From positions 5,731,001 to 5,795,000 of the forward strand of contig NZ_LT607733.1 in assembly GCF_900091445.1 (NCBI RefSeq): a DNA stretch of 64,000 bases. The letters are read 5' to 3'. Every line of letters begins with the position of its first letter. The stretch's first letter is position 1. Shown here piece after piece: positions 43,781-52,150 of this stretch. Origin of the DNA: Micromonospora echinofusca (GTDB lineage Bacteria; Actinomycetota; Actinomycetes; Mycobacteriales; Micromonosporaceae). The position numbers were made by a program, and so were the translations under genes. Below the pieces are notes generated by a model. The model was not told where the DNA came from. It worked only from the letters and a program-made list of their open reading frames with translations, and did no database searches.

Positions 43781-44538
43781 CAGCCGAGGGGCAGGGCGTC
43801 CAGCCAGTCCTGCCAGGCCCGCTCGGCCTGGGCCGGGTCCTGCCCGACGGCGAAGACGTGGTGGCCGAGGACCAGGGCGTCGCCCCGCTCGGCACTGGAG
43901 TGGAGGAAGCGGTAGAGCGCGTCGGGGGTGCGGACACCGACGTAGGTCGGGAGGCCGGCCAGGTCGACGACGCCCTCGATCGGCGGCAGGCCCGCGACGG
44001 TGAACCGGACGCGGTCGCCCTCGGCCAGCGGACCGGCGACGCCGAAGGCGTCGGTCACGGCTGTCCACGCCCGGTCCGCGCCGCCGACGCTCGGGCGGAA
44101 CGCCGAGACGGGGGCCGCGGTCCGGCCGGAGAAGTGGGTGAGGTACGCGGCCAGCGTCCCGAGGTACATGTCCCAGCCGACCGCCATGGCCTCGTACTCG
44201 GTCTCCCAGTTGTCCCCGAGGACGCCACTTTGCACGAGCCGCAGGGTCGTACTGCCCCGCTCGCGGCCCTCGATGAGGTATTCCATGGCCATGAACGTCC
44301 CGTCCGGGGCCGGCTCGGTGCGGTCGGCGAGCCGCTTGCCGGGCTCCCACGCGGTGATCGTCGCCTCTTCGACGTGCCCGGCCAGCGTCAGGCGCGTACG
44401 GCCACCCTCGCCCGGCTCGACCTCGCTGCGGCCCATGAACCAGGAGTCGATGCCCGGCCCGGTGGCGATGGCCTCCCACACCTGCTCGGGCGTGGCGGCC
44501 AGCTCGACGTCCTTGCGCAGCTCGAAGTGGTGTCCCAT
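43780..44538 (-). CDS. SRPBCC (AHSA1-like) domain protein
   Basis: The 252-residue cytosolic protein starts with an AHSA1/START-like fold: FELRKDVELAATPEQVWEAIATGPGIDSWFMG, GHVEEATITAWEPGKRLADRTE and ETEYEAMAVGWDMYLGTLAAYL. A second half repeats a hydrophobic-cavity-like pattern. It starts one base after the ArsR-family gene stop, so the two form a regulator-effector operon common in actinobacteria. Ligand unknown. Confidence 0.87.
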   Translation of the reverse strand: MGHHFELRKDVELAATPEQVWEAIATGPGIDSWFMGRSEVEPGEGGRTRLTLAGHVEEATITAWEPGKRLADRTEPAPDGTFMAMEYLIEGRERGSTTLRLVQSGVLGDNWETEYEAMAVGWDMYLGTLAAYLTHFSGRTAAPVSAFRPSVGGADRAWTAVTDAFGVAGPLAEGDRVRFTVAGLPPIEGVVDLAGLPTYVGVRTPDALYRFLHSSAERGDALVLGHHVFAVGQDPAQAERAWQDWLDALPLG

Positions 44539-44539
44539 G

Positions 44540-45148
44540 TCAGTGCTCCTCGGTCGCGGTCGTGTCTTCGGGGTCGGCGCTGGGGTGCAGGGCGACCACC
44601 ACCCGGTGCTCACGGCCGCCGGGGGCGTTCTCGTCGTGGTACCTGCCGACCAGCGCGGTGACGGTGGCCGCCAGTTCCTCGGCGAAGGCCGCCCGGTCGC
44701 GCGCCGAGGCGAACCGGACGGTGCCGTCGACGGCGAAGGTGGCCACCCGCTGCTTCGCCCGGTCGGCGCCGGTGATGAGCGCGCCGACGTCCTGCACCAG
44801 GCGGGCGGCCAGCGCGAGCAGCCACCGCGCCGACAGCCGGTCCGGCGACTGGGCCGGGTCGGGCCGCACGGCGGCGAGGGCCGCGGGCGAGATGACGTAC
44901 GACGCCGCCGTCGCCCGCATGACCCGCTCGGTCACGTTGCCCTTCCGGCGCTCCTCCACCAGCTCGACCAGGCCGTGCTGCTCCAGCGCCCGGAGGTGGT
45001 AGTTGACCTTCTGCCGGGGCAGGCCGACGCGGGCGGCGAGCATCGTCGCCGAGGCCGGCTCGGCGAGCGCGGCCAGCAGCCGGGCCCGCATCGGGTCCAG
45101 CGACGCCTCGGCCGCCGCCGGGTCCTCGATCACTGCGATGTCGAACAT
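44540..45148 (-). CDS. ArsR-family helix-turn-helix regulator
   Basis: The 202-residue protein has a winged helix at 18-85 (MRARLLAALAEPASATMLAARVGLPRQKVNYHLRALEQHGLVEL, then ERRKGNVTERVMRAT). The C-terminal half is long for ArsR and resembles DUF-type tails of SRPBCC-linked regulators. No metal-binding CxC motif is seen, so it is probably not a metal sensor. It probably represses its own operon. Confidence 0.86.
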   Translation of the reverse strand: MFDIAVIEDPAAAEASLDPMRARLLAALAEPASATMLAARVGLPRQKVNYHLRALEQHGLVELVEERRKGNVTERVMRATAASYVISPAALAAVRPDPAQSPDRLSARWLLALAARLVQDVGALITGADRAKQRVATFAVDGTVRFASARDRAAFAEELAATVTALVGRYHDENAPGGREHRVVVALHPSADPEDTTATEEH

Positions 45149-45176
45149 GACCACAGCGTCGCACCGACGAATTTTC

Positions 45177-45188
45177 TTGTCAAGACAA
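45177..45188. promoter_or_regulatory. TTGTC-AA-GACAA palindrome upstream of the ArsR-type gene
   Basis: The palindrome lies 29 bases before the start codon. On the minus strand it contains TTGACA, a good -35 hexamer, so a bound ArsR dimer would block the promoter. It is also in the short gap to copB's 3' end. Operator function is inferred. Confidence 0.5.
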
Positions 45189-45210
45189 TCCAGTTGTTCG
45201 GCGCGCTCCC

Positions 45211-47520
45211 TCACTCGTCCACGGGACGCAGGCGTACGCCGCGCAGGAGCTGGGCGTTGAGCGCCACCACGATCGTCGAGGCGGACATCAGGATCGCCCC
45301 GACCGCCGGGCTGAGCGTCACCCCGGCCCACGCCAGCACGCCAGCCGCCAGCGGAAGGGCGACGACGTTGTAACCGGCCGCCCAGGCCAGGTTCTGGATC
45401 ATCTTCCGGTACGAGGCCCGGGACAGCCGGATCACGCCGGTGACGCCGCGCGGGTCGGAGGAGGCGAGCACCACCCCGGCGGACTCGATCGCCACGTCGG
45501 TGCCGGCGCCGATGGCGATGCCCACGTCGGCCCTGGCCAGGGCGGGGGCGTCGTTCACCCCGTCGCCGACCATCGCCACCCGCAGCCCCCGCCGCTGCAG
45601 GTCGGCCACGGCGTCGTCCTTGTCGGCGGGCAGCACCTCGGCGAAGACCTCGTCCACGCCGGGGCGGAAGCCGAGGTCGGCGGCCACCGCCTCGGCGACC
45701 GGCCGGGCGTCCCCCGTGATCATCACGATCTTGCCGACGCCCTGCTGCCGCAGCTCGGCGATCGCCGCCCGGGCCTCGGGGCGGACCTGGTCCTCCAGCG
45801 CGAGGGCGCCGAGCACGCTGGCCGCGTCGCCGTCGAGGCGCAGCAGGTGCAGCACCGCCGCGCCCCGCTGCGACCAGTCGGCCTGCCGCCCGGCCAGGTC
45901 GTCCGGCACCTGCGCGCGCAGCTCGCGGAGCAGGGCGGGCCCGCCCACCGCGTACGTCACGCCGTCGACCTCGGCGCGGACGCCGCGCCCGGTCAGCGAG
46001 CGGAACCCCGTCGCCCGCCGCGCCCCGCCGCGCTCGGCCCCGGCGGCCACGATGGCCCGGGCCAGCGGATGCTCGCTGTCCGCCTCCACGGCCGCGGCCA
46101 GGGCGAGCACCTCGTCCTCGTCGCCGCCCCCCGTGGCCGACACCCCCGACACCACGTGCTCGCCCCGGGTCAGGGTGCCCGTCTTGTCGAACAGCACCGC
46201 GTCGACCGTGCGCATCCGCTCCAACGCCAGCCGGTCCTTGACCAGGATCCCGCCCTTGGCCGCCACGGCGGTCGACAGCGCGATCACCAGCGGGATGGCC
46301 AGGCCGAGCGCGTGCGGGCAGGCGATCACGAGCACGGTGACGGTACGCACCACGGCGTCGCCGGGGTCGCCGAGCACGGCCCAGGTCACCAGGGTCGCCA
46401 GGGCCACCACGGTCGCCACGTAGAACAGCCAGGCGGCGAAGCGGTCGGCGAGCACCTGCGCGCGACCGCTGGACTGCTGGGCCTGGGAGACCAGGCGCTG
46501 GATCCCGGCCAGCGCGGTGTCCTCGCCGACCGCCTCGACGCGCACCCGGATCGCCGCGTCGGTGGCCACCGTGCCGGCGACGACCCGGTCCCCGACGTCC
46601 CGCGAGACCGGCCGCGACTCGCCGGTGACCATGGACTCGTCCAGCTCGGCGCCGCCCTCGGTGATCCGGCCGTCGGCCGGCACCCGCGCGCCGGGGCGGA
46701 CCAGCACCAGGTCGTCGACCCGCAGGTCCGCCACGGACACCCGCTCGGCGCCGCCGTCCGCCGTCACCCGCTCCGCGTCGTCCGGCAGTAGCGCCGCCAG
46801 GGCGGACAGCGCGCCCTGCGCCTGCCCGATCGCCTTCATCTCCTGCCAGTGCCCCAGCAGCATGATCGTGACCAGGGCCGCGAGTTCCCACCAGAAGTCC
46901 AGGTCGAAGACGCCCAGCGCGGTCGCCGCCGAGGCCACGTACGCCACCGTGATGGCCATCGCGATGAGCAGCATCATGCCGGGCGCCCGGTCGCGCACCT
47001 CCCGTACCGCGCCGAGGAGGAACGGCCAGCCGCCGTAGAGGAAGACGACCGTGCCGAGGACCGGGCCGACCCACGCCACGCCGGGGAACTCCAGCCGGTA
47101 GCCGAACCAGTCCATCACCATCTCGCTGGTCAGCACGATCGGCACGGTGAGCGCCAGGCTCAACCAGAACTTGCGGCGGAACATCTCCGGGTCGTGCCCG
47201 GCGTGCTTGTCGTGCCCGGCGTGCTTGTCGTGCCCGGCGTGCTTGTCGTGCCCGGCGTGCTTGTCGTGCCCGGCGTGCTTGTCGTGCCCGGCGTGCTTGT
47301 CGTGCCCGGCGTGCTCACCAGGCCCGACAGGGCCGTGGCCGCGCCCGGCCTGCTCGTCGAGCCCGACGGAACCCTGGGCGCGCCCGGTCGACCCGTCGGC
47401 GTCGACGGCGCGCTCCTCCTGGTCGGGGGGCCCGTCGGCGTGCCTCGCGGCGGGTGGCCCACCCGGTGCCGGGCGAAGCGGCCGAGGATCATGGTGCTCG
47501 TGGCGCGGGTCTTGGGACAT
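45211..47520 (-). CDS. copB: CPH-type P1B copper/silver-translocating ATPase with His-rich repeats (CopB-like)
   Basis: The 769-residue ATPase starts with a 110-residue His-rich tail including seven HAGHD(K) repeats at 70-110. About eight membrane segments follow, with the CPH metal site at 401-403 (IACPHALGLAIP), actuator TGES (299-302), phosphorylation DKTGTLT at 445 and [20 protein letters not shown] in the hinge. CPH defines P1B-3 pumps that export Cu(II)/Ag+. ATG 47520 has GGAGGAGG upstream, and a CsoR-type operator lies 24 bases before it. Confidence 0.93.
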   Translation of the reverse strand: MSQDPRHEHHDPRPLRPAPGGPPAARHADGPPDQEERAVDADGSTGRAQGSVGLDEQAGRGHGPVGPGEHAGHDKHAGHDKHAGHDKHAGHDKHAGHDKHAGHDKHAGHDPEMFRRKFWLSLALTVPIVLTSEMVMDWFGYRLEFPGVAWVGPVLGTVVFLYGGWPFLLGAVREVRDRAPGMMLLIAMAITVAYVASAATALGVFDLDFWWELAALVTIMLLGHWQEMKAIGQAQGALSALAALLPDDAERVTADGGAERVSVADLRVDDLVLVRPGARVPADGRITEGGAELDESMVTGESRPVSRDVGDRVVAGTVATDAAIRVRVEAVGEDTALAGIQRLVSQAQQSSGRAQVLADRFAAWLFYVATVVALATLVTWAVLGDPGDAVVRTVTVLVIACPHALGLAIPLVIALSTAVAAKGGILVKDRLALERMRTVDAVLFDKTGTLTRGEHVVSGVSATGGGDEDEVLALAAAVEADSEHPLARAIVAAGAERGGARRATGFRSLTGRGVRAEVDGVTYAVGGPALLRELRAQVPDDLAGRQADWSQRGAAVLHLLRLDGDAASVLGALALEDQVRPEARAAIAELRQQGVGKIVMITGDARPVAEAVAADLGFRPGVDEVFAEVLPADKDDAVADLQRRGLRVAMVGDGVNDAPALARADVGIAIGAGTDVAIESAGVVLASSDPRGVTGVIRLSRASYRKMIQNLAWAAGYNVVALPLAAGVLAWAGVTLSPAVGAILMSASTIVVALNAQLLRGVRLRPVDE
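47192..47311. repeat. 18-base tandem repeat inside copB
   Basis: Units of cttgtcgtgcccggcgtg (plus strand) are repeated about six to seven times with almost no variation, encoding HAGHDK hexapeptides in CopB. Near-identity of synonymous positions points to recent slippage expansion, so copy number probably varies among strains. Confidence 0.85.
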
Positions 47521-47543
47521 GGTCGCCTCCTCCCGACCACCCT

Positions 47544-47560
47544 ATACCCCCCTCGGGTAT
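47544..47560. promoter_or_regulatory. CsoR-type operator before copB
   Basis: ATACCC-ccctc-GGGTAT, resembling the copper-sensing CsoR box TACCCC-N3-GGGGTA found three times near csoR in this window. Location 24 bases before the copB start fits repression in the absence of copper. Confidence 0.7.
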
Positions 47561-47659
47561 CCGGCCGCCAATCCCGCAGACCAGGAAGTGCCCGACCCGC
47601 ACCCCAAGGCCCCACCGCCCCGCCCCGCCCCACCCCACCCCACCCACCCCGGCACTGTT

Positions 47660-47714
47660 GATCATGAAGTTATTGCCCTGGGTAAAAGCTTTCCGGGGCA
47701 ATAACTTCATGATC
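47660..47714. repeat. Low-GC perfect inverted repeat (19-base arms)
   Basis: Arms gatcatgaagttattgccc and gggcaataacttcatgatc are exact complements separated by 17 bases (tgggtaaaagctttccg). AT content is far above the surroundings. It lies between copB and the Cys-rich copper protein gene and could be a mobile REP/MITE-like palindrome or a terminator-like structure. Similar ATCATGAAGTT palindromes occur, as far as I recall, in other Micromonosporaceae intergenic regions. Confidence 0.7.
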
Positions 47715-47834
47715 GTGCGGGTAGACCCCCGCCCGGGGAGTGGTGGCGCGGCGGCGCCGGCGTCCCGGCGGGACGCCGGCAGCCACGCGCGCCGGCCCGC
47801 GCGCGCCGGCCCGGGCCGGCCGTCGTGGGGAGGG

Positions 47835-48242
47835 TCAGCTCATGGTGGCGAGCAGTTCGCGGCAGGCCCGCTCGCACGCCCGGCAGGCGTCGGCGCAGAC
47901 CCGGCAGTGCTCGTGCATGCCCGCGTGGCCGGCACACTCGTCGCCGCAGGACTTGCAGGCCGTGGCGCAGGCCTCCAGCAGGCTGCGGCTGATGTTGGCG
48001 TCGTAGCCGGTGTGCCGGGACAGCACCCGGGCGGTCGTCGTGCAGATGTCCGCGCAGTCCAGGTTCGTCCGTACGCACTTCGTCAGCTCGGCGACCATGT
48101 CCTCGCTGAGGCAGGCGTCGGCGCAGGCCGTACAGGCCTGGGCGCAGGTGTTCAGGGCGTCGATGACGGCGGCCAGCTTCGCCCGGTCCAGGTTGATCGA
48201 CTTCGGGTACGTCTCGAGCATCGGCATCGTGGTGCTGGGCAC
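47835..48242 (-). CDS. Four-helix-bundle Cys-rich copper-binding protein (DUF326/Csp-like)
   Basis: The 135-residue protein carries over a dozen cysteines in helix-spaced patterns (CAQACTACADAC; CVRTNLDCADIC; CATACKSCGDEC; HEHCRVCADACRACERAC), like cytosolic copper storage proteins. No signal peptide, so it would bind Cu(I) in the cytoplasm. GTG 48242 has GAGGAG nine bases upstream. Divergent from copB's operator region; a storage role fits the cluster. Confidence 0.87.
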   Translation of the reverse strand: MPSTTMPMLETYPKSINLDRAKLAAVIDALNTCAQACTACADACLSEDMVAELTKCVRTNLDCADICTTTARVLSRHTGYDANISRSLLEACATACKSCGDECAGHAGMHEHCRVCADACRACERACRELLATMS

Positions 48243-48503
48243 GGCGTTCTCCTCTCGGTCGTTGCCTGTGCACTACCCGCGACCGTCGCGCGGCATGCCG
48301 TCACGGGCGGGCCGCGCCGATCCCGGCCCGGTCCGCGTCGACGAGCGGGCGCGCCCAGTGCCACGCGCCGGGCCACGACGCGGCCGGGTCCCACCGGCTG
48401 CCCGGTGCCGCGCGGCCGGGTGACCGACGCGTCCGGGTCCCACCGGCTGCCCGGTGTCGGGGGCGGGGGCGCGCCGGTCGCCGCGCTGGCCGATGATCGG
48501 TCC

Positions 48504-48881
48504 ATGTTCAGACGCCTCCGCGAGACGGCCCGCGAGAACCGCCGGCAGCAGCGGCTCATGTCGAAGTCGAAGAACCCCGACGGGTGCTGCGACTGCTGCG
48601 ACCTGGGGCTGTTCTCCACCCTGTTGATGCTCGGGTCGGCGACGGCGGCGGCGACCCGGGTGCCGGCGCTGGACCGGGCGGGGGTGGCGGCGATCCGGGG
48701 CTACCGTCGGTGGCTGTCGCCGCACTGGCCGGGGCGCTGCCGGTTCACCCCGACCTGCGGCGCGTACGGGCTGGCGGCGGTGGAGCGGCACGGGCTGGCG
48801 GTGGGCGGACGGCTGGCCGCCGAGCGGGTGCGCCGCTGCCGCCCCGGGGTGCCCCGGGGCACCCACGACCCGGTGCGCTGA
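48504..48881 (+). CDS. yidD: Membrane protein insertion efficiency factor YidD
   Basis: The 125-residue protein has the YidD core: AIRGYRRWLSPHWPGRCRFTPTCGAYGLAAVERHG, with its conserved Cys pair. It attaches to the inner leaflet and assists YidC insertion. The N-terminal 40 residues are a basic, Cys-containing extension (NPDGCCDCCDLG) not usual in the family. It stands alone, not beside rpmH/yidC, so it is likely a second copy. Upstream (48243-48503) is noncoding with a short direct repeat of gggtcccaccggctgcccggtg. Confidence 0.85.
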   Translation: MFRRLRETARENRRQQRLMSKSKNPDGCCDCCDLGLFSTLLMLGSATAAATRVPALDRAGVAAIRGYRRWLSPHWPGRCRFTPTCGAYGLAAVERHGLAVGGRLAAERVRRCRPGVPRGTHDPVR

Positions 48882-48929
48882 CCGACGCGCCCTGGCGTGA
48901 GCCGGCAGGAGATCGGGTAGAACCAGACC

Positions 48930-49376
48930 ATGGGCCAGCTGAGCAGTTCCCCACCCCCACCGCAAGCCGTTGAGCTGCGCCGGTGGACCCTGTCGGAGGC
49001 GGCGGACCTGCGCAGCCTGCGCGCGTCCCTGCACGAGGAGCTGACCGGCGACGTGCTCGGCGAGGGCGAGGCCCTGGCGGAGGTCCCCGAGCTGGTGGCG
49101 TTGATCGCGACGGAGCTGGCCACGAACGCCCTGCGCCACGGGATCCCGCCGACCATCGTCCGGCTGCTCGCCACCGACGACTACCTCATCCTCGACGTCG
49201 CCGACCACGACCTGGGTTCCCTGCCGCAACTCGCCGAGGCGCGACCCACCGGCGACGGTGGGCGCGGCCTGGAGCTGGCCCGCGCCCTCTCCCTGGACGT
49301 CGGCTGGTACGCCACCAGCACCACCAAGAACATCTGGGCGTCCTTCCCCCGCTCCGAACACCTGACCCCCACCTGA
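48930..49376 (+). CDS. HATPase_c anti-sigma-type ATP-binding protein
   Basis: The 148-residue protein has a GHKL-type N box (LVALIATELATNALRHG at about 58-74) and a weak G box (TGDGGRGLELARAL). This fits SpoIIAB/RsbW-like regulators that bind anti-anti-sigma proteins. Two MEDS genes follow on the same strand, so it may belong to the same signalling group. Confidence 0.82.
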   Translation: MGQLSSSPPPPQAVELRRWTLSEAADLRSLRASLHEELTGDVLGEGEALAEVPELVALIATELATNALRHGIPPTIVRLLATDDYLILDVADHDLGSLPQLAEARPTGDGGRGLELARALSLDVGWYATSTTKNIWASFPRSEHLTPT

Positions 49377-49531
49377 CCCCCGCGCGGGCGATCGTGCGGT
49401 CGTGGTGTCCCGATCGGGGCCCTTCCGAGTGTTCTGCACCCACCACGACTGCGTACCGACGCGGTCAGGGCTGTTCGCGGGGGCGGGGTGGGTCACCGGG
49501 CGTCCTACACTGGGTGCGTGAGGGAACCGGC

Positions 49532-50365
49532 ATGAGCAGCAGGGCACGGCGCGGGGCGCCGGGCGGTCATCTCTGCTGGTCGTACGACGATCCGGAGGCC
49601 CTCGCCGACCAGACGGAGCGGCACCTCGCCGCGAGCCTCGCGGCCGGCGAGCGCTTCTGGTACGTGACGCCGCGCCCCTCGGACCTGGCGGCCGAACGGC
49701 TGCGCGCCCTGCCGGGCTTCACCGACGCCGAGCGCCGGGGCGCCGCCGCGGTGGTCCCCCTGATGTCGACCTACTCGCCCGACCACGTCGTCGACCCGGT
49801 GGCGCAGGTCGCGGCCTACGCGACCGCGACGGACGAGGCGCTGGCCGCCGGGCACACCGGGCTGCGGGTCGTCGCGGAGGCCACCGAGCTGGTCCGCACC
49901 CCGGCCCAGCTCGACGTCTTCACCCGCTACGAGCACCTCATCGACCGCTACATGCGCACCGGGCCGTTCAAGGCCGTGTGCGCCTACCACCGGCCGAAGC
50001 TGGGCGACCGGACGGTCACGGAGCTGGCCTGCATGCATCCGCAGAGCAACGTCGACGACCTGCTGTTCCGGTTGTACGCGGTGGCGCCCGAGGACGGGCA
50101 CGCAGCGCTGGCCGGCGAGTTGGACATGTCGAACCACGAGCTGTTCCGCACCGCCCTGGACCGCGCCGACCTGCACCCCGTCGACGGTGAGCTGGTGCTG
50201 TCGGCGGCCAACCTGCGCTTCCTGGACCACCGCGCCCTGAGCCTCCTGGCCGAGTACGCGCACCGGCGCGGCGCGACCGCCGTGCTGCGTACGCCCCGCT
50301 CGGCCACCGCCCGCCTGGTCGGCCTGCTGCATCTGCCCGCGATCCGGGTGGAGGTCACGTCGTGA
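49532..50365 (+). CDS. MEDS-STAS sensor protein
   Basis: The 277-residue protein has an MEDS domain at 10-175 (GHLCWSYDDPEALADQTERHLAASLAAGERFWYVTP; RVVAEATELVRTPAQLDVFTRYEHLIDRYM). A STAS domain follows at 190-275 (ALAGELDMSNHELFRTALDRA; LSAANLRFLDHRALSLLAEYA). STAS/anti-anti-sigma logic: ligand binding in MEDS may change STAS phosphorylation. AGGGAA precedes ATG 49532. Stop overlaps the next MEDS gene. Confidence 0.85.
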   Translation: MSSRARRGAPGGHLCWSYDDPEALADQTERHLAASLAAGERFWYVTPRPSDLAAERLRALPGFTDAERRGAAAVVPLMSTYSPDHVVDPVAQVAAYATATDEALAAGHTGLRVVAEATELVRTPAQLDVFTRYEHLIDRYMRTGPFKAVCAYHRPKLGDRTVTELACMHPQSNVDDLLFRLYAVAPEDGHAALAGELDMSNHELFRTALDRADLHPVDGELVLSAANLRFLDHRALSLLAEYAHRRGATAVLRTPRSATARLVGLLHLPAIRVEVTS

Positions 50366-51321
50366 GGACGGGCGCGGCCGCCCAGCACCAGGGCTACTAC
50401 CACGAGGCCGTCCGCTACGGCTCCGACGACGAGTTGCTCGCGGTGGTGGTGCCGTTCCTGCTCGGCGGCGCCGACGCGGGCGAGCCGACCTTCGTCGCGC
50501 TGGGCGAGCGCACCGGCGGACTGGTCCGCTCGGCGCTGCCGGCCGGGTGCAAGGTCGAGTTCCTGCCCGGTGGCGATCTCTACTCCCGGCCCGCCGCCGC
50601 CATCCGCTCCTACCGCGAGCTCCTCGCCGAGCAGGTGGCCGCCGGCGCCGGCCAGATCCGGATAATCGGCGAGATGCCGCCCGGCTCGTTCGGCGCGACC
50701 TGGGACTGGTGGGCCCGCTACGAGTCGGCGATCAACCACGCGTACGACGACTTCCCACTGTGGAGCATGTGCGCGTACGACACCCGGATCACGCCGCCGG
50801 CGGTGCTGGCCGACGTGGCCCGGACGCACCCCCGCTTCGCCACCGCCGACGGGCGGCACGTGCCGAGCCCGGCCTGGACGCCGCCGCGGGACTACCTGCG
50901 GCAGGACCTTCCGGTCGTGCCCGACCCCCTCCAGGCGCGGCCGCCGGCCGTCGAGCTGACCGACCCGACGGCGGCCGAGGCGCGCGCCGCCGTGCACAAG
51001 GTCGACCAGGGTCAGGTGCCGGTCGACGACGTGGAGGATCTGGTCGTCGCCGTCAGCGAGATCGTCACGAACGCGCTGCGCCACGGCAGGCCGCCGGTCC
51101 GGCTGCGCGTCTGGGCCGGCGACGACCGCATCGTGGCGACGGTCAGCGATGCCGGCGACGGGCCGGGCGACCCGTTCTGCGGGCTGCTCCCCGCGTCCAA
51201 CGGCGCACCGGGCGGGCTCGGGCTCTGGATCACCTACCAGTCCTGCAACCACGTGACCTGGCAGCGCGACGACGACGGGTTCACGCTGCGGTTGACGGCC
51301 GGGAACGCGTACACCGGCTGA
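50362..51321 (+). CDS. MEDS-HATPase anti-sigma-type protein
   Basis: The 319-residue protein has an MEDS domain at 8-180 (EAVRYGSDDELLAVVVPFLLGGADAGEPTFVAL; IRIIGEMPPGSFGATWDWWARYESAIN). A GHKL ATP-binding domain follows (VEDLVVAVSEIVTNALRHGRPPV; GAPGGLGLWITYQSCNHV). GTG 50362 overlaps the MEDS-STAS stop (GTGA). The pair looks like a matched anti-anti-sigma plus anti-sigma kinase sharing one sensor type. Confidence 0.87.
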   Translation: MRTGAAAQHQGYYHEAVRYGSDDELLAVVVPFLLGGADAGEPTFVALGERTGGLVRSALPAGCKVEFLPGGDLYSRPAAAIRSYRELLAEQVAAGAGQIRIIGEMPPGSFGATWDWWARYESAINHAYDDFPLWSMCAYDTRITPPAVLADVARTHPRFATADGRHVPSPAWTPPRDYLRQDLPVVPDPLQARPPAVELTDPTAAEARAAVHKVDQGQVPVDDVEDLVVAVSEIVTNALRHGRPPVRLRVWAGDDRIVATVSDAGDGPGDPFCGLLPASNGAPGGLGLWITYQSCNHVTWQRDDDGFTLRLTAGNAYTG

Positions 51322-52150
51322 GCGCGGCGGGCTCGCGGCCCGGTGCCGGACCGGACGGTGGGGTTGCGGCGGAGCGCGCCGGCCGGCGCGGCCGGCGCCG
51401 GTGGTACCAGGCGGCGAACAGGGCGGTGGCGAGCAGAAGTTCGGCGACGTCGCCGCCGTAGTACATCAACCGGGCCGCCGCGCGCAGCGCCTCGACGTCC
51501 CGGTCGGGCAGCCCGGGCGGCAGGGTCGCGGCGTGCGCGTAGAGGTACTTGGCCAGCACGGCGTGCCCCGCCCCGGCGGCGAGCAGCGCGCCGGCCCGCA
51601 CCGCCGGGCGCGGCCGACGCGGCGCCGGGTCCGGGCCGGCCACCGACCAGGCGAGGAGGTAGCCGGCGGCGACGTAGTGCGCGTGCAGGGCGTGGTGCAG
51701 CACGGGGTTGCGCTCGGCCGCCGCGTAGAGCGGCGTGAGCAGCACCAGCGCCAGTCCGCCGGTGCTGAGCAGCGCCGCCGTCACCGGATGGGCGAGCACG
51801 TGCACCGGCCTGGTGCGCAGGAGCCGGCCCACCCGGCGGCCGACCGGCGGCGGCACGACCCGCAGCAGCAGGGTCACCGGCGCGCCGAGGGCCAGCGCGA
51901 GCGGCGCGACCATGCCGAGCAGCAGGTGCTGCGCCATGTGCACGCGCGGATCGCCGGGGCCGGCCGCCAGCGGGCCGAGGGCGACCGCGAGCACCGCGCA
52001 GCCGGCCAGCCAGGCGACCGTACGGCGGCGACGCCAGCCGCGCCGGTCCCGGGACACAGCGAGCAGGTAGCCGGCGGCGAGCACCGCGACCGCCGCGAGC
52101 GGCAGCGGGTCCGGCCCGGCGGCGGCACCGGTGTGCGCGAGCGCCGTCAC
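51281..52150 (-). CDS. CtaG-family cytochrome c oxidase assembly protein
   Basis: The 289-residue protein has about seven membrane segments with CtaG motifs: HMAQHLLLGMVAPLALALGAPVTLLLR, HHALHAHYVAAGYLLAWSVAG and LMYYGGDVAELLLATALFAAWY. It supplies copper to cytochrome oxidase. GTG 52150 overlaps the DUF2243 gene stop. Its own 3' end overlaps the convergent MEDS gene by 41 bases; the Arg/Pro-rich tail may be unselected. Confidence 0.85.
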   Translation of the reverse strand: MTALAHTGAAAGPDPLPLAAVAVLAAGYLLAVSRDRRGWRRRRTVAWLAGCAVLAVALGPLAAGPGDPRVHMAQHLLLGMVAPLALALGAPVTLLLRVVPPPVGRRVGRLLRTRPVHVLAHPVTAALLSTGGLALVLLTPLYAAAERNPVLHHALHAHYVAAGYLLAWSVAGPDPAPRRPRPAVRAGALLAAGAGHAVLAKYLYAHAATLPPGLPDRDVEALRAAARLMYYGGDVAELLLATALFAAWYHRRRPRRPARSAATPPSGPAPGREPAALSRCTRSRPSTAA

